This document shows positions 26,638 to 34,425 of a stretch of DNA of 64,000 nt, in pieces. How positions within the stretch are numbered: the stretch's first letter is position 1; every line of letters begins with the position of its first letter. The notes beneath the pieces are model-generated. The model saw nothing but the letters and a program-made list of their open reading frames with translations, was not told where the DNA came from and did not search any database. The DNA is from Dryocola clanedunensis. GTDB lineage: Bacteria; Pseudomonadota; Gammaproteobacteria; Enterobacterales; Enterobacteriaceae. The stretch is from assembly GCF_025215155.1 (NCBI RefSeq), contig NZ_JALHAM010000121.1, one strand, 5' to 3'. A program made the translations under genes and the position numbers.

Positions 26638-26697
26638 GGCGGATGACGCTGATGCTTATCCGCCCTACGGGCTCTCTTCCCAATGGGAGAGAGCCCG
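26638..26697. repeat. REP element plus stem-loop between yeiG and cirA
   Basis: A REP-like GGCGGATGACGCTG...TTATCCGCC unit (26638-26669) is followed by a hairpin with arms GGGCTCTC and GAGAGCCC (26669-26696). The two convergent genes yeiG and cirA end on either side. No T-tract is obvious on either strand. Confidence 0.65.
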
Positions 26698-26703
26698 GGA
26701 AAA

Positions 26704-28686
26704 TCAGAACGAGTAATCCACCGCCGCGAAGTAACGACGACCGTCTTCGTTATAGCTGTAGTCGTCGCGGTTGAGGTCTTTATCCAGCAGGTTCAGCACG
26801 CCCGCACGGAGCTTGACGTTTTTCGTCGCTTTCCACGACGCGCCGGTATTCCAGATAACGTAGCCGCCTGGCGTTCCTTCCGTCGCCGTGGTTGCTCGCT
26901 TCTCGCCGGTATAGTTTGCCGACACGTAGAACGCCCAGTCATCCAGCGGTGCCCAGTCCACCGTACCGTTAGCGGTATGGAAGCCCATGTTTTGCAGCGG
27001 CTTGTTGCCCCCGTCGCTCAGATCCCGTCCGTCGTTATAGGTGTAGTTCAGCGTCAGTTTCCACTGGTCGTTAAACGGCACTTTCACTTCCGTTTCCACA
27101 CCGCGGATGCGCGCTTTGTTGACGTTGTAATATTTAAAGATCGGCACGCCGTTGCTGTCGAAGCCCACAAAGTTCGGATAGCTCGGTGCTTCCGTTACGC
27201 TTGAGGTGCGGTTGATGCCGATCATATCGTCAACGTCGTTCTGGAACGCGGTCACGCTGCCCGTCACGCCATCTAATACCCCTTCATCACCCGCAAAGTA
27301 GAGGCCCAGCTCAAAGCTTTCACTGGTTTCCGGTTTCAGATCGGAGCTGCCGACAATCTTGCAGCTGCCGCGGCAGGAGTTGCTGCTCCAGTCCGGGCTG
27401 AGCTGAAGTAGAGAGGGAGCTTTAAAGGCGGTCGCCCAGCCCCCTTTCACCGTGAGGGTATCCGTGGCGGTATAAACCAGGTAAGCACGCGGGCTCCAGT
27501 GGTCGCCGTAGGTTTCGTGGTCGTCCATACGCACGCCGGTGGTCAGCGACAGCGGCTCAAAGATACGCCACTCATCTTCGACAAACAGCGCGTACTGGCT
27601 GGCGGAGGTATCAGCACTGCTGCCGCCGGTAAGATTAACCGGATCGCTGAGCTTGTCGTGACGCCACTCCCCGCCAAAGGTCAGCAGCTGGTTGATTTCC
27701 CCTAGCGGCAGGGTCAGCTTGCCGTCAATGCTGTTGTTGCGGGAGGTGATTGCGTCGCTGTTGCCGGGGTTGAGGTTATCGACCTTATCGCCGTAGAACC
27801 GCAGTTCGGTATTGCCGTAATCCCAGCGGCCATTGTGCGAAATGGAGTAGTCCTGGCGCTCCATGCGATTTTTATCCAGCGAATCAGAATCGCGGTCCTG
27901 GCGGTCAAAGCCGTAGCCAAAAAGAACCTCCTGATTATCCGTTGGCGTCAGCGTGAACTCCGTGCTGGCGCCGCGCGTGGTGTAACCTTCAATGCGCGGC
28001 GTTTCGCCAGTCTTGCTTGTGCTGGAAGGTTCCTGCTTATCTTTCTCGCGCTTGCCGAGGTTGCCGTACACCTTTACGCCCAGCAGATCGTCGATAATTG
28101 GGCCGCTGGTGAAGAAGTTACCGTTGTAAGAGTCACCGCGATCGCGGTCTTCCTGAATGGTTGAATCCAGAGAAACAGTGCCGTGCCACGCCTTGCCTAC
28201 TTTGCGGGTGATAATATTCACCACGCCGCCCAGCGCATCGGAACCGTACAGGGAGGACATCGGGCCGCGCACCACTTCGATGCGCTCAATGGCATCCACC
28301 GGGATCCAGTTGAGGTCGAAGTCGTTATGTCGGAAGACGGCGTTGCGGGAGTTGACACGCTTGCCGTCGACGAGGATCAGCGTATAGCTGCTGCTCAGAC
28401 CGCGAATGCTGACGCCCTGGCGGTTATCGCCCTCGTTGGTCAGCTGCACGCCGGGCACTTCCTGGAGCACGTCTTTCAGGTTCTGAATCGGTTTCTTTTG
28501 CAGGTCTTCCTGCGTGATCACGCTGATGCTGGCAGGCGCGTCTTTGAGATTTTGCTCGGTCGCTGAAGCGGTCACCACAACGGTATCTTCACGATTCTCT
28601 TCGCGCTCGGCCGCTGCAACAGGAAGCGCCATTGTGATGACAGACGCGCACAGTCCTCCCCGGACGATGGGATTCAACCTTAACAT
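26704..28686 (-). CDS. cirA: CirA, TonB-dependent catecholate siderophore receptor
   Basis: Outer-membrane receptor for iron catecholates and colicin I. It has 660 residues (E. coli 663). A signal peptide ends VAAAE. The TonB box DTVVVTA is near residue 34, followed by a plug domain (residues about 45-165) and a 22-strand barrel ending in Phe (YFAAVDYSF), the outer-membrane targeting residue. A disulfide-type Cys pair occurs in a surface loop (SNSCRGSCKIVG). A Fur box lies upstream. Confidence 0.96.
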   Translation of the reverse strand: MLRLNPIVRGGLCASVITMALPVAAAEREENREDTVVVTASATEQNLKDAPASISVITQEDLQKKPIQNLKDVLQEVPGVQLTNEGDNRQGVSIRGLSSSYTLILVDGKRVNSRNAVFRHNDFDLNWIPVDAIERIEVVRGPMSSLYGSDALGGVVNIITRKVGKAWHGTVSLDSTIQEDRDRGDSYNGNFFTSGPIIDDLLGVKVYGNLGKREKDKQEPSSTSKTGETPRIEGYTTRGASTEFTLTPTDNQEVLFGYGFDRQDRDSDSLDKNRMERQDYSISHNGRWDYGNTELRFYGDKVDNLNPGNSDAITSRNNSIDGKLTLPLGEINQLLTFGGEWRHDKLSDPVNLTGGSSADTSASQYALFVEDEWRIFEPLSLTTGVRMDDHETYGDHWSPRAYLVYTATDTLTVKGGWATAFKAPSLLQLSPDWSSNSCRGSCKIVGSSDLKPETSESFELGLYFAGDEGVLDGVTGSVTAFQNDVDDMIGINRTSSVTEAPSYPNFVGFDSNGVPIFKYYNVNKARIRGVETEVKVPFNDQWKLTLNYTYNDGRDLSDGGNKPLQNMGFHTANGTVDWAPLDDWAFYVSANYTGEKRATTATEGTPGGYVIWNTGASWKATKNVKLRAGVLNLLDKDLNRDDYSYNEDGRRYFAAVDYSF

Positions 28687-28814
28687 TCCTTTCTCTCCAT
28701 GAGGTAACTACAACAAAGGCTTACAATGAATGCGCTCACATTCCTTGCTGCGCCATCCGCTACTTTGGCGGGCGGCTGCGGTGCTGCAAAATTCTGGCGA
28801 CACCATAAATTAAG

Positions 28815-28833
28815 TGATAATGATTATCAATTG
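28815..28833. promoter_or_regulatory. Fur box upstream of cirA
   Basis: TGATAATGATTATCAATTG contains the core GATAATGATTATC of the Fur consensus, about 130 bp upstream of the cirA start. Iron repression of cirA is established in E. coli. Confidence 0.75.
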
Positions 28834-28884
28834 AATTGTTAAAATTTACTAAGTCGAGGGGAATGATGGGGAGAGGGGTAAAGA

Positions 28885-28911
28885 AAAGGGCGCGATAATC
28901 GCGCCCTTTTT
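28885..28911. terminator. lysP terminator (bidirectional structure)
   Basis: AAAAGGGCGCG-ATAAT-CGCGCCC followed by TTTTT forms a stable stem with T-tracts on both strands, just past the lysP stop. Confidence 0.85.
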
Positions 28912-28914
28912 GAA

Positions 28915-30384
28915 CTACTTCTTAACGCTTTCCGGGAAGGTCATTTCGCTGTACTTCACGAAATGGGTGCCCTTAGCAATTTTGTAACCGAACCAGATGG
29001 CCAGGAACAGTGGGATACCGATATAGGTCGCCATCACGCCGCCCCAGTCAATGGTATCAGCCAGGAACGCTTCGTAGTTCTGACCCAGCGTGATGATCAA
29101 GCACAGCGCAAAGGCGAACATAGGTCCCAGCGGGAAGAACCCGGACACGTAAGGCAGATCTTTCAGATCGTAACCCTGCTTGATATAGCCACGACGGAAG
29201 CGGTAGTGGCTGATAGCGATGCCCAGCCAGGCGATGAAGCCGGTCATCCCCGAGGTGTTAAGCAGCCACAGGTAAACGGTCTGGTTGCCGAACATGGAGG
29301 TCAGGAAGCACAGCGCGGCAATCACGGTTGTAGCATACAGCGCGTTGCGCGGTACGCCACCTTTAGAAAGCTTAGAGAAGATGCGCGGAGCTTTGCCGTC
29401 GCAGGCCAGGGTGTAGAGCATGCGGGTAGAAGCATACATCCCGGAGTTACCCGCAGACAGCACGGCAGTCAGGATGACGGCGTTCATCACCGCCGCCGCA
29501 GACAGCAGGCCAGCATGCTGGAAGACCAGGGTGAACGGGCTAACGCCGATGTCTTTAACGTCGTTACGCAGCAGGCTCGGATCGGTATAAGGAATGATCA
29601 GGCTGACAATCAGGATGGCAAACACATAGAACAGCAGGATACGCCAGAACACCTGGCGCACCGCGCGAGGAATGTTCTTACCCGGATCTTCAGATTCACC
29701 GGCAGCAACGCCAATCAGTTCGGTGCCCTGGAAGGAGAAGCCGACGATCATCGCCACGCCTATCATCGCCGAGAAGCCCCCCGCGAACGGCCCGTCGCCA
29801 ATCGTCCAGTTGCTCCAGCCCGCAGGCTGCTCGCCTTTGAAGATGCCGAAGATCATCAGCACGCCAACCACGATAAAGATGATGACGGTGGTCACTTTAA
29901 TCAGCGAGAACCAGTATTCCGCTTCGCCAAAGCCTTTTACGGAGATGTAGTTCAGCAGGAACATGATGCCGAGGAACAGCGCGCTCCAGATCCAGCCCGG
30001 CGTGTCCGGGAACCAGTAGTTCATCACCAGCTGCGAAGCCACAAGGTCAACGGCGATGGTCACCGCCCAGTTGTACCAGTAGTTCCAGCCCAGCGCGAAG
30101 CCGAAGCCTTCTTCAACGTACTGCTGGCCGTAGGTGGCAAACGAGCCGGAAACGGGCATATAGGCTGCGAGTTCGCCCAGGCTGGTCATCAGGAAGTAGA
30201 CCATCAGGCCGATAAGCATGTAGGACAACAGCGCGCCGCCGGGGCCCGCCTGAGAAATGGTCGCCCCAGAGGCGACAAAAAGCCCCGTACCGATGGAACC
30301 GCCAATGGCGATCATCGTCAGGTGGCGCGCTTTTAGCTCACGACGTAAGCCAGGCGCTTGTGTGGTTTTATCTTGAGAAACCAT
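28915..30384 (-). CDS. lysP: LysP, lysine-specific permease
   Basis: Lysine:H+ symporter of the amino-acid/polyamine/organocation family with about 12 membrane helices, also a co-sensor for CadC in E. coli. ATG 30384 (MVSQDKTTQAPGLRREL) gives 489 residues, equal to E. coli. The frame extends upstream to 30477 without homology. Conserved LTMIAIGGSIGTGLFVASG and GFSFQGTELIGVAAGESEDP segments are present. A 457-codon open frame on the opposite strand here is a shadow. Confidence 0.96.
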   Translation of the reverse strand: MVSQDKTTQAPGLRRELKARHLTMIAIGGSIGTGLFVASGATISQAGPGGALLSYMLIGLMVYFLMTSLGELAAYMPVSGSFATYGQQYVEEGFGFALGWNYWYNWAVTIAVDLVASQLVMNYWFPDTPGWIWSALFLGIMFLLNYISVKGFGEAEYWFSLIKVTTVIIFIVVGVLMIFGIFKGEQPAGWSNWTIGDGPFAGGFSAMIGVAMIVGFSFQGTELIGVAAGESEDPGKNIPRAVRQVFWRILLFYVFAILIVSLIIPYTDPSLLRNDVKDIGVSPFTLVFQHAGLLSAAAVMNAVILTAVLSAGNSGMYASTRMLYTLACDGKAPRIFSKLSKGGVPRNALYATTVIAALCFLTSMFGNQTVYLWLLNTSGMTGFIAWLGIAISHYRFRRGYIKQGYDLKDLPYVSGFFPLGPMFAFALCLIITLGQNYEAFLADTIDWGGVMATYIGIPLFLAIWFGYKIAKGTHFVKYSEMTFPESVKK

Positions 30385-30834
30385 AGAAAATTGCGGTCCA
30401 TACAAAAAATGAGGCGCGATTGTAGCAAAACAACCCGAGACATATAGCGTAAATGACGGGTTATAAGAGAGCTTCATGATCGGCGGTGGATTATAAGTAA
30501 AGCACTAATCGGTAGCTTTACCCGCGTTTATGGCTATCTTTTAAACAGCAGCCTCGTACAGCAGGCAGGGTGACTTATTTCTGACATATTTCCCTGCTTA
30601 TTCTGTGTTTAGGGGAATAAAGAAGCTAACAACAAAACTGCTGATATATTCTGACCACAACAACTTATCCGACCCGATATATCCTGCTGATTTAGTTGGT
30701 AATGATAATTCTTATGTTATTATCATACATTCATGACGTTAATCATTTCAGTCACCCCATGCGGTTAGACTGATTGATGCTGTGCCCGCAGTTTGCGCAG
30801 CAGCGCCTGCCAGGCCTGGCCACTGAGGAAGATT
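30385..30834. other. 450-bp gene-free region between lysP and the accessory cluster
   Basis: This holds the lysP leader and promoter on the minus strand and the promoter of the response regulator at 30835. It is AT-rich, with a Fur-like inverted repeat at 30698-30725. Small frames here lack ribosome sites or resemblance to known proteins. No tRNA or integrase remnant marks the cluster edge. Confidence 0.6.
30698..30725. promoter_or_regulatory. Fur-like box upstream of the FixJ-type regulator
   Basis: GGTAATGATAATTCTTATG (30698-30716) matches the 19-bp Fur consensus at 15 positions. It overlaps an inverted repeat TGATAAT (30703-30709) / ATTATCA (30719-30725) spaced by 9 bp. It lies 110-137 bp before the regulator start. 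Iron control is inference. Confidence 0.4.
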
Positions 30835-31455
30835 ATGGACCACATCGTATATGTCGTTGATGATGACCAGTCGGTCAGGCAATCGATTGTCCGGCTGCTG
30901 GACTCGGCGGACTACAGCGCCGTTGATTTCGCTTCCGCCGACGCCTTTCTTGCCCATCCCTTCGCTGACCTGCCCGGCTGCGTTATTTTAGATATGCAGA
31001 TGCCCGGCAGGAACGGGCTTGAAGTGGTCGAGGCGCTGAAGGCCTGCGGGCGGGAAATGCCGATCATCTTTCTCACCGGCTACGGCACCATTCCTCTCTC
31101 GGTGCAGGCGATGAAAGCCGGGGCCTGTGAGTTTTTGACCAAACCGGTCAACTCGAACGATCTGCTCCGCGCGGTGCAGGAAGCACTAGCGCAGGCGTCG
31201 GAGAACTCGGATCGGCTGCGGGATTTCCATAGCCTCAAGCAGCGCCACCTGAGCCTCACGCCGCGCGAGCAGGAAGTACTGGCGTTAACGATTCAGGGTT
31301 TGCTCAACAAGCAGATTGCCGCCGAGCTGGGGGTGAGCGAAATCACGGTGAAGGTCCATCGCCGCCGGGTAATGGATAAAATGCAGGTGCGCTCGCTGGC
31401 TGACTTAGTGCGCCACGCCGAACGCCTGAATATCAATAAAGCCAAAGCTTCCTGA
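30835..31455 (+). CDS. FixJ/StyR-type response regulator with LuxR HTH output
   Basis: Two-component response regulator, 206 residues from ATG 30835 (MDHIVYVVDDD), chosen for the GAGGAA ribosome site a few bases upstream; an in-frame ATG at 30793 lacks one. The receiver domain (1-120) has the acidic pocket VVDDD, phospho-acceptor Asp53 (CVILDMQMPG), LTGYG threonine and KPV lysine. A LuxR/GerE HTH occupies the C-terminal third (LTPREQEVLAL...NKQIAAELGVSEITVKVH). The only histidine kinase gene in the window is at 38255, at the other end of the cluster, and is its likely partner. It is convergent with the alpha/beta hydrolase gene. Confidence 0.9.
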   Translation: MDHIVYVVDDDQSVRQSIVRLLDSADYSAVDFASADAFLAHPFADLPGCVILDMQMPGRNGLEVVEALKACGREMPIIFLTGYGTIPLSVQAMKAGACEFLTKPVNSNDLLRAVQEALAQASENSDRLRDFHSLKQRHLSLTPREQEVLALTIQGLLNKQIAAELGVSEITVKVHRRRVMDKMQVRSLADLVRHAERLNINKAKAS

Positions 31456-31474
31456 CGTCCCGTCGGCTGGAGTA

Positions 31475-31495
31475 GCAGGGCCTCGTGCGCCCTGC
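31475..31495. terminator. Stem-loop between convergent regulator and hydrolase genes
   Basis: GCAGGGC-CTCGTGC-GCCCTGC forms a 7-bp GC-rich hairpin in the 51-bp convergent gap. No T-tract follows, so terminator function is uncertain. Confidence 0.4.
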
Positions 31496-31506
31496 CCTCA
31501 TTCTGA

Positions 31507-32328
31507 TTAACGCGCCTGCAGGAAGGCCAGCAGATCCTGATTTAGCTGCTCCTGGTGCGTCACCGCGAAGCCGTGCGGCGCATTCTCATACACCTTCAGC
31601 TCCGCTCCTCGAATCGCCTCGGCCGCCGCCCTGCCCGTCGTCTCGAACGGCACTATCTGATCGTGGCTGCCGTGGATCACCAGCGTCGGCACGTCTACTT
31701 TTGCCAGATCGTCGCGGAAGTCGGTTTCCGAGAACGCCGTGACGCAGTCAATCGTCCCCTTCAGGGAGGCCAGAAGCGCGATATTCAGCGTCTGGGTCAG
31801 CACGCCCTCGGACACCGTCTGGCCCGCGTTGGTGCCGTAAAACGGCGCGGCAAAGTCGCTGATAAACTGCGCGCGGTCTTTACGTAACCCGTCGCGGATA
31901 CCTTCGAACACCGAAAGATCGACGCCGTTCGGGTTGGCGGCGCTTTTACCAAATACCGGCGTCACCGCCCCCAGCAGCACCAGACCCGCAAGGCGCTCGT
32001 TGCCGTAGCGGCCGATATACCGAGCCACGTCCCCGCCGCCCATGGAGAAGCCGACCAGCGTCACCTCACGCAGATCGAGCTGGATGATGAGGTCGTTAAT
32101 ATCCGACGCGAAAGTATCGTAGTCATAGCCCGTCCACGGCTGCTCTGAACGACCAAACCCACGACGATCGAAGGCGATAACGCGGTAGCCCCGCTCGGCC
32201 AGATAGTTAAGCTGGCTGTCCCACATATCCGCATCCAGCGGCCAGCCGTGGCTGAACAGCACCGGCTTTCCCGTCCCCCAGTCTTTGTAATAAATCTGCG
32301 TGCCGTCTTTGGTTTTGATGGTGCTCAT
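31507..32328 (-). CDS. Alpha/beta hydrolase of the non-haem chloroperoxidase/arylesterase type
   Basis: Cytoplasmic serine hydrolase, 273 residues, no signal peptide. The catalytic triad is readable: Ser95 in GFSMGGGD, Asp223 in HGSHDQIVP, His252 in NAPHGFAVTH. The oxyanion segment FSHGWPLDADMW and the RGFGRS motif match the cofactor-free haloperoxidase/perhydrolase subfamily, whose natural role is usually ester hydrolysis. It is last gene of the leftward operon, 51 bp after the MFS gene. The substrate is unknown. It might act on an ester related to the substrate of the amidohydrolase. Confidence 0.88.
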   Translation of the reverse strand: MSTIKTKDGTQIYYKDWGTGKPVLFSHGWPLDADMWDSQLNYLAERGYRVIAFDRRGFGRSEQPWTGYDYDTFASDINDLIIQLDLREVTLVGFSMGGGDVARYIGRYGNERLAGLVLLGAVTPVFGKSAANPNGVDLSVFEGIRDGLRKDRAQFISDFAAPFYGTNAGQTVSEGVLTQTLNIALLASLKGTIDCVTAFSETDFRDDLAKVDVPTLVIHGSHDQIVPFETTGRAAAEAIRGAELKVYENAPHGFAVTHQEQLNQDLLAFLQAR

Positions 32329-32379
32329 GGTGTACCCCTATGTTGGTGTGTGTTGTGAACAGGTCGGCGCCCCGGCGAG

Positions 32380-34008
32380 TCAGGCCGGAGCCACCAGATA
32401 ACGCACCACGGGACGAGCTTCGCCCTGGTGATAAAGCTGCACGCGGCGTTCAATTTTCCGGTCGTTCATGGTGTAGCGCTCTTCCTGACGCAGGTGCTCA
32501 ACCCACGAGCCAACCAGAAAGGTTTCGACGAAGATGCCCGGCTGCAAAATGTCCTCATACACCGACCAGCTCATCGCCCCACCCCGCCGCCGCACGCGGC
32601 GCATATCCTGCATGCAGACCGTAAAGCTCCGCGCATCTTCTGGCCTGATGAAGTATTCGTAGCTCACCATCACCGGGCCGCGATCCAGCCGAACGTCCAG
32701 CTCCAGCGCGGCCTGATTATCGCTGCTGGCCTCAAGATTAAGATCGGGGTCTTTATTCAGCCGCCAGCGAAGCACCGTGATGCTGCCAAGCACCATGCCC
32801 AGGGCTGCCACGCAAAGAGAAACCGCGATGCTGTAATGAGAGGCGAGCTGCCCCCACAGCGCGCTGCCCACGGTCATCGACCCGAAGAACACGGTCAGAT
32901 AAACCGCCAGCGCGCGCGCTTTCACCCACTTAGCCGCGCTGCGCTGGGCGCCGAGGTTTAGCGTTGAGAGCACCGCGATCCAGGAGAATCCGGTGAAAAA
33001 TTCGCAGGCGTTAAGCAGCCAGAAATGACGGACGAAGGCCAGAGCCACCATGGTGGCGGCAAACATCAGGCTTGCCAGCACCATCAGCCGGTCGGGATTA
33101 AAGTGCTTGCGCAAACGCGGCAGCATCACCGCCCCGAAAATCGCCCCCAGCCCGATGGAGGCCAGCATGATGCCGTAGCCGCCGGGGCCCAGGCCCAGCT
33201 CGCGGCGGGCAACCAGCGGCAACAGCGCCCAGCCGGCACTTCCGAAGAGGAAAAAGGCGACGGTGCGAACCAGCACGTTACGTAACACCGGTGCGGCGTG
33301 AACGTAACGCACCCCGGCGCGCACGGCGGAGAAAAAGTTTTCCGCGGGCAGCCGCTGGACGGCGGGTTCTGTTTTCCAGCGGTACAGCACCCAGGCCACG
33401 CCCAGCACCGACACCGCGTTCAGGGCGAACACGACCCAGGCTCCGGCAAAAGAGAGGATCAGCCCGCCCAGCGCCGGGCCGATGGCGCGGCTGATGTTAA
33501 TCCCCAGCGAGTTCAGCGCGATGGCCGCGCCCAAATCCTGTTTGCTCACCAGATCCGGCACGATCGCCTGAAAAGGCGGGGAGCTCATGGCCGCCCCGGT
33601 GCTCATCAGAAAGGCGGCGATCAGCAGTACGGCAGGCGTCACCAGCCCCGCCACCGACAGCAGCGTCAGCCCGACGGCGGCGATAAAAGTCCACAGCTGG
33701 GAAAACAACAGATATTTGCGGCGGTCAACGATGTCCGCCATAACCCCGGACGGCAGCGCGAAGAGAAACATTGGCAGGCTGCTGGCCGCCTGGATCATCG
33801 CCACGGACAGCGGGCTGGCGCTGAGCGTGAGCATCGTCCAGTTCATGCCGACATCGTTCATCCATGAACCGATGTTGGAGACGACCGTGGCAATCCACAG
33901 CGTGCGGAACACCCGCTGGCGCAGCGGCTGCCAGGGGGAGCCTGTTGCTCCGCCCGCCTCTTTCAGCGCCTCGTCGCTGACGTGGTGAACCTCATTTACC
34001 GTTGCCAT
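32380..34008 (-). CDS. MFS_3 (EntS-like) exporter with C-terminal soluble domain
   Basis: Predicted inner-membrane exporter, 542 residues. The first about 410 form 10-12 helices of the MFS_3 'transmembrane secretion effector' family (Pfam PF05977), with LWIATVVSNIGSWMNDVGMNW and MADIVDRRKYLL. The last about 115 residues (from LELDVRLDRGPVMVSYEYF) form a soluble domain resembling dimeric alpha/beta barrel (ABM-like) tails seen in some family members. Its start overlaps the DoxX gene by 17 bp, so the two are probably translationally coupled. An export role for a product of the cluster is inferred. Confidence 0.82.
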   Translation of the reverse strand: MATVNEVHHVSDEALKEAGGATGSPWQPLRQRVFRTLWIATVVSNIGSWMNDVGMNWTMLTLSASPLSVAMIQAASSLPMFLFALPSGVMADIVDRRKYLLFSQLWTFIAAVGLTLLSVAGLVTPAVLLIAAFLMSTGAAMSSPPFQAIVPDLVSKQDLGAAIALNSLGINISRAIGPALGGLILSFAGAWVVFALNAVSVLGVAWVLYRWKTEPAVQRLPAENFFSAVRAGVRYVHAAPVLRNVLVRTVAFFLFGSAGWALLPLVARRELGLGPGGYGIMLASIGLGAIFGAVMLPRLRKHFNPDRLMVLASLMFAATMVALAFVRHFWLLNACEFFTGFSWIAVLSTLNLGAQRSAAKWVKARALAVYLTVFFGSMTVGSALWGQLASHYSIAVSLCVAALGMVLGSITVLRWRLNKDPDLNLEASSDNQAALELDVRLDRGPVMVSYEYFIRPEDARSFTVCMQDMRRVRRRGGAMSWSVYEDILQPGIFVETFLVGSWVEHLRQEERYTMNDRKIERRVQLYHQGEARPVVRYLVAPA

Positions 34009-34423
34009 ACCGCCACTCCTGTCGTCTGTCCGCGCCTATACGCCAGCCTCCCGGTCCGGTTAGCGCAAGCGTGGTAAAGATGATGAGCAGCAGCCAGCCG
34101 AACTGCCCTTCGGCAACGCTCCAGCCGGGATGCACCACCAGCATCGCCACCAGCAGCACGGCGATAATCGGCAGGCAGGCCAGGCGCGCCCGGTAGCCGA
34201 CGATAATAAACAGCGGGCAGATGACCTCGGCGAAAATAGCGGGCAGCAGGCTCATGTACGGCCCCAGGCCAAAGGGATCCTCAATGCGCGTCAGCTCTTC
34301 GCTGAAGTGAAACACCTTCGGCAGCCCGTGCACGTAAAGCAGCAGCAGGCTCCCCGCCAGGCGCAGGAAGAACAGCCCCAGGTCGATCCGGGGCGGGAAA
34401 GAGACGATCGATGAACTCTTCAT
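33992..34423 (-). CDS. DoxX-family membrane protein
   Basis: Small inner-membrane protein, 143 residues, with four hydrophobic segments and the LGLFFLRLAGSLLLLYVHGLPK pattern of DoxX/SURF4-like proteins. Some DoxX members link to quinone or thiol redox systems, but function is not settled. It begins 2 bp after the amidohydrolase stop and overlaps the MFS gene, fixing the gene order amidohydrolase-DoxX-MFS-hydrolase as one transcription unit. Confidence 0.83.
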   Translation of the reverse strand: MKSSSIVSFPPRIDLGLFFLRLAGSLLLLYVHGLPKVFHFSEELTRIEDPFGLGPYMSLLPAIFAEVICPLFIIVGYRARLACLPIIAVLLVAMLVVHPGWSVAEGQFGWLLLIIFTTLALTGPGGWRIGADRRQEWRYGNGK

Positions 34424-34425
34424 GA

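Noticed and set aside
28963..30336. 457-codon open frame on the + strand opposite lysP
   Set aside because: It is antisense to a complete, strongly conserved lysP; its translation is compositionally odd (Gln/Arg/His rich) and matches no family I know.
30793..30834. Longer N-terminus for the FixJ-type regulator
   Set aside because: The extra 14 residues precede the normal receiver start, and the ribosome site is at 30825-30830, fitting ATG 30835.
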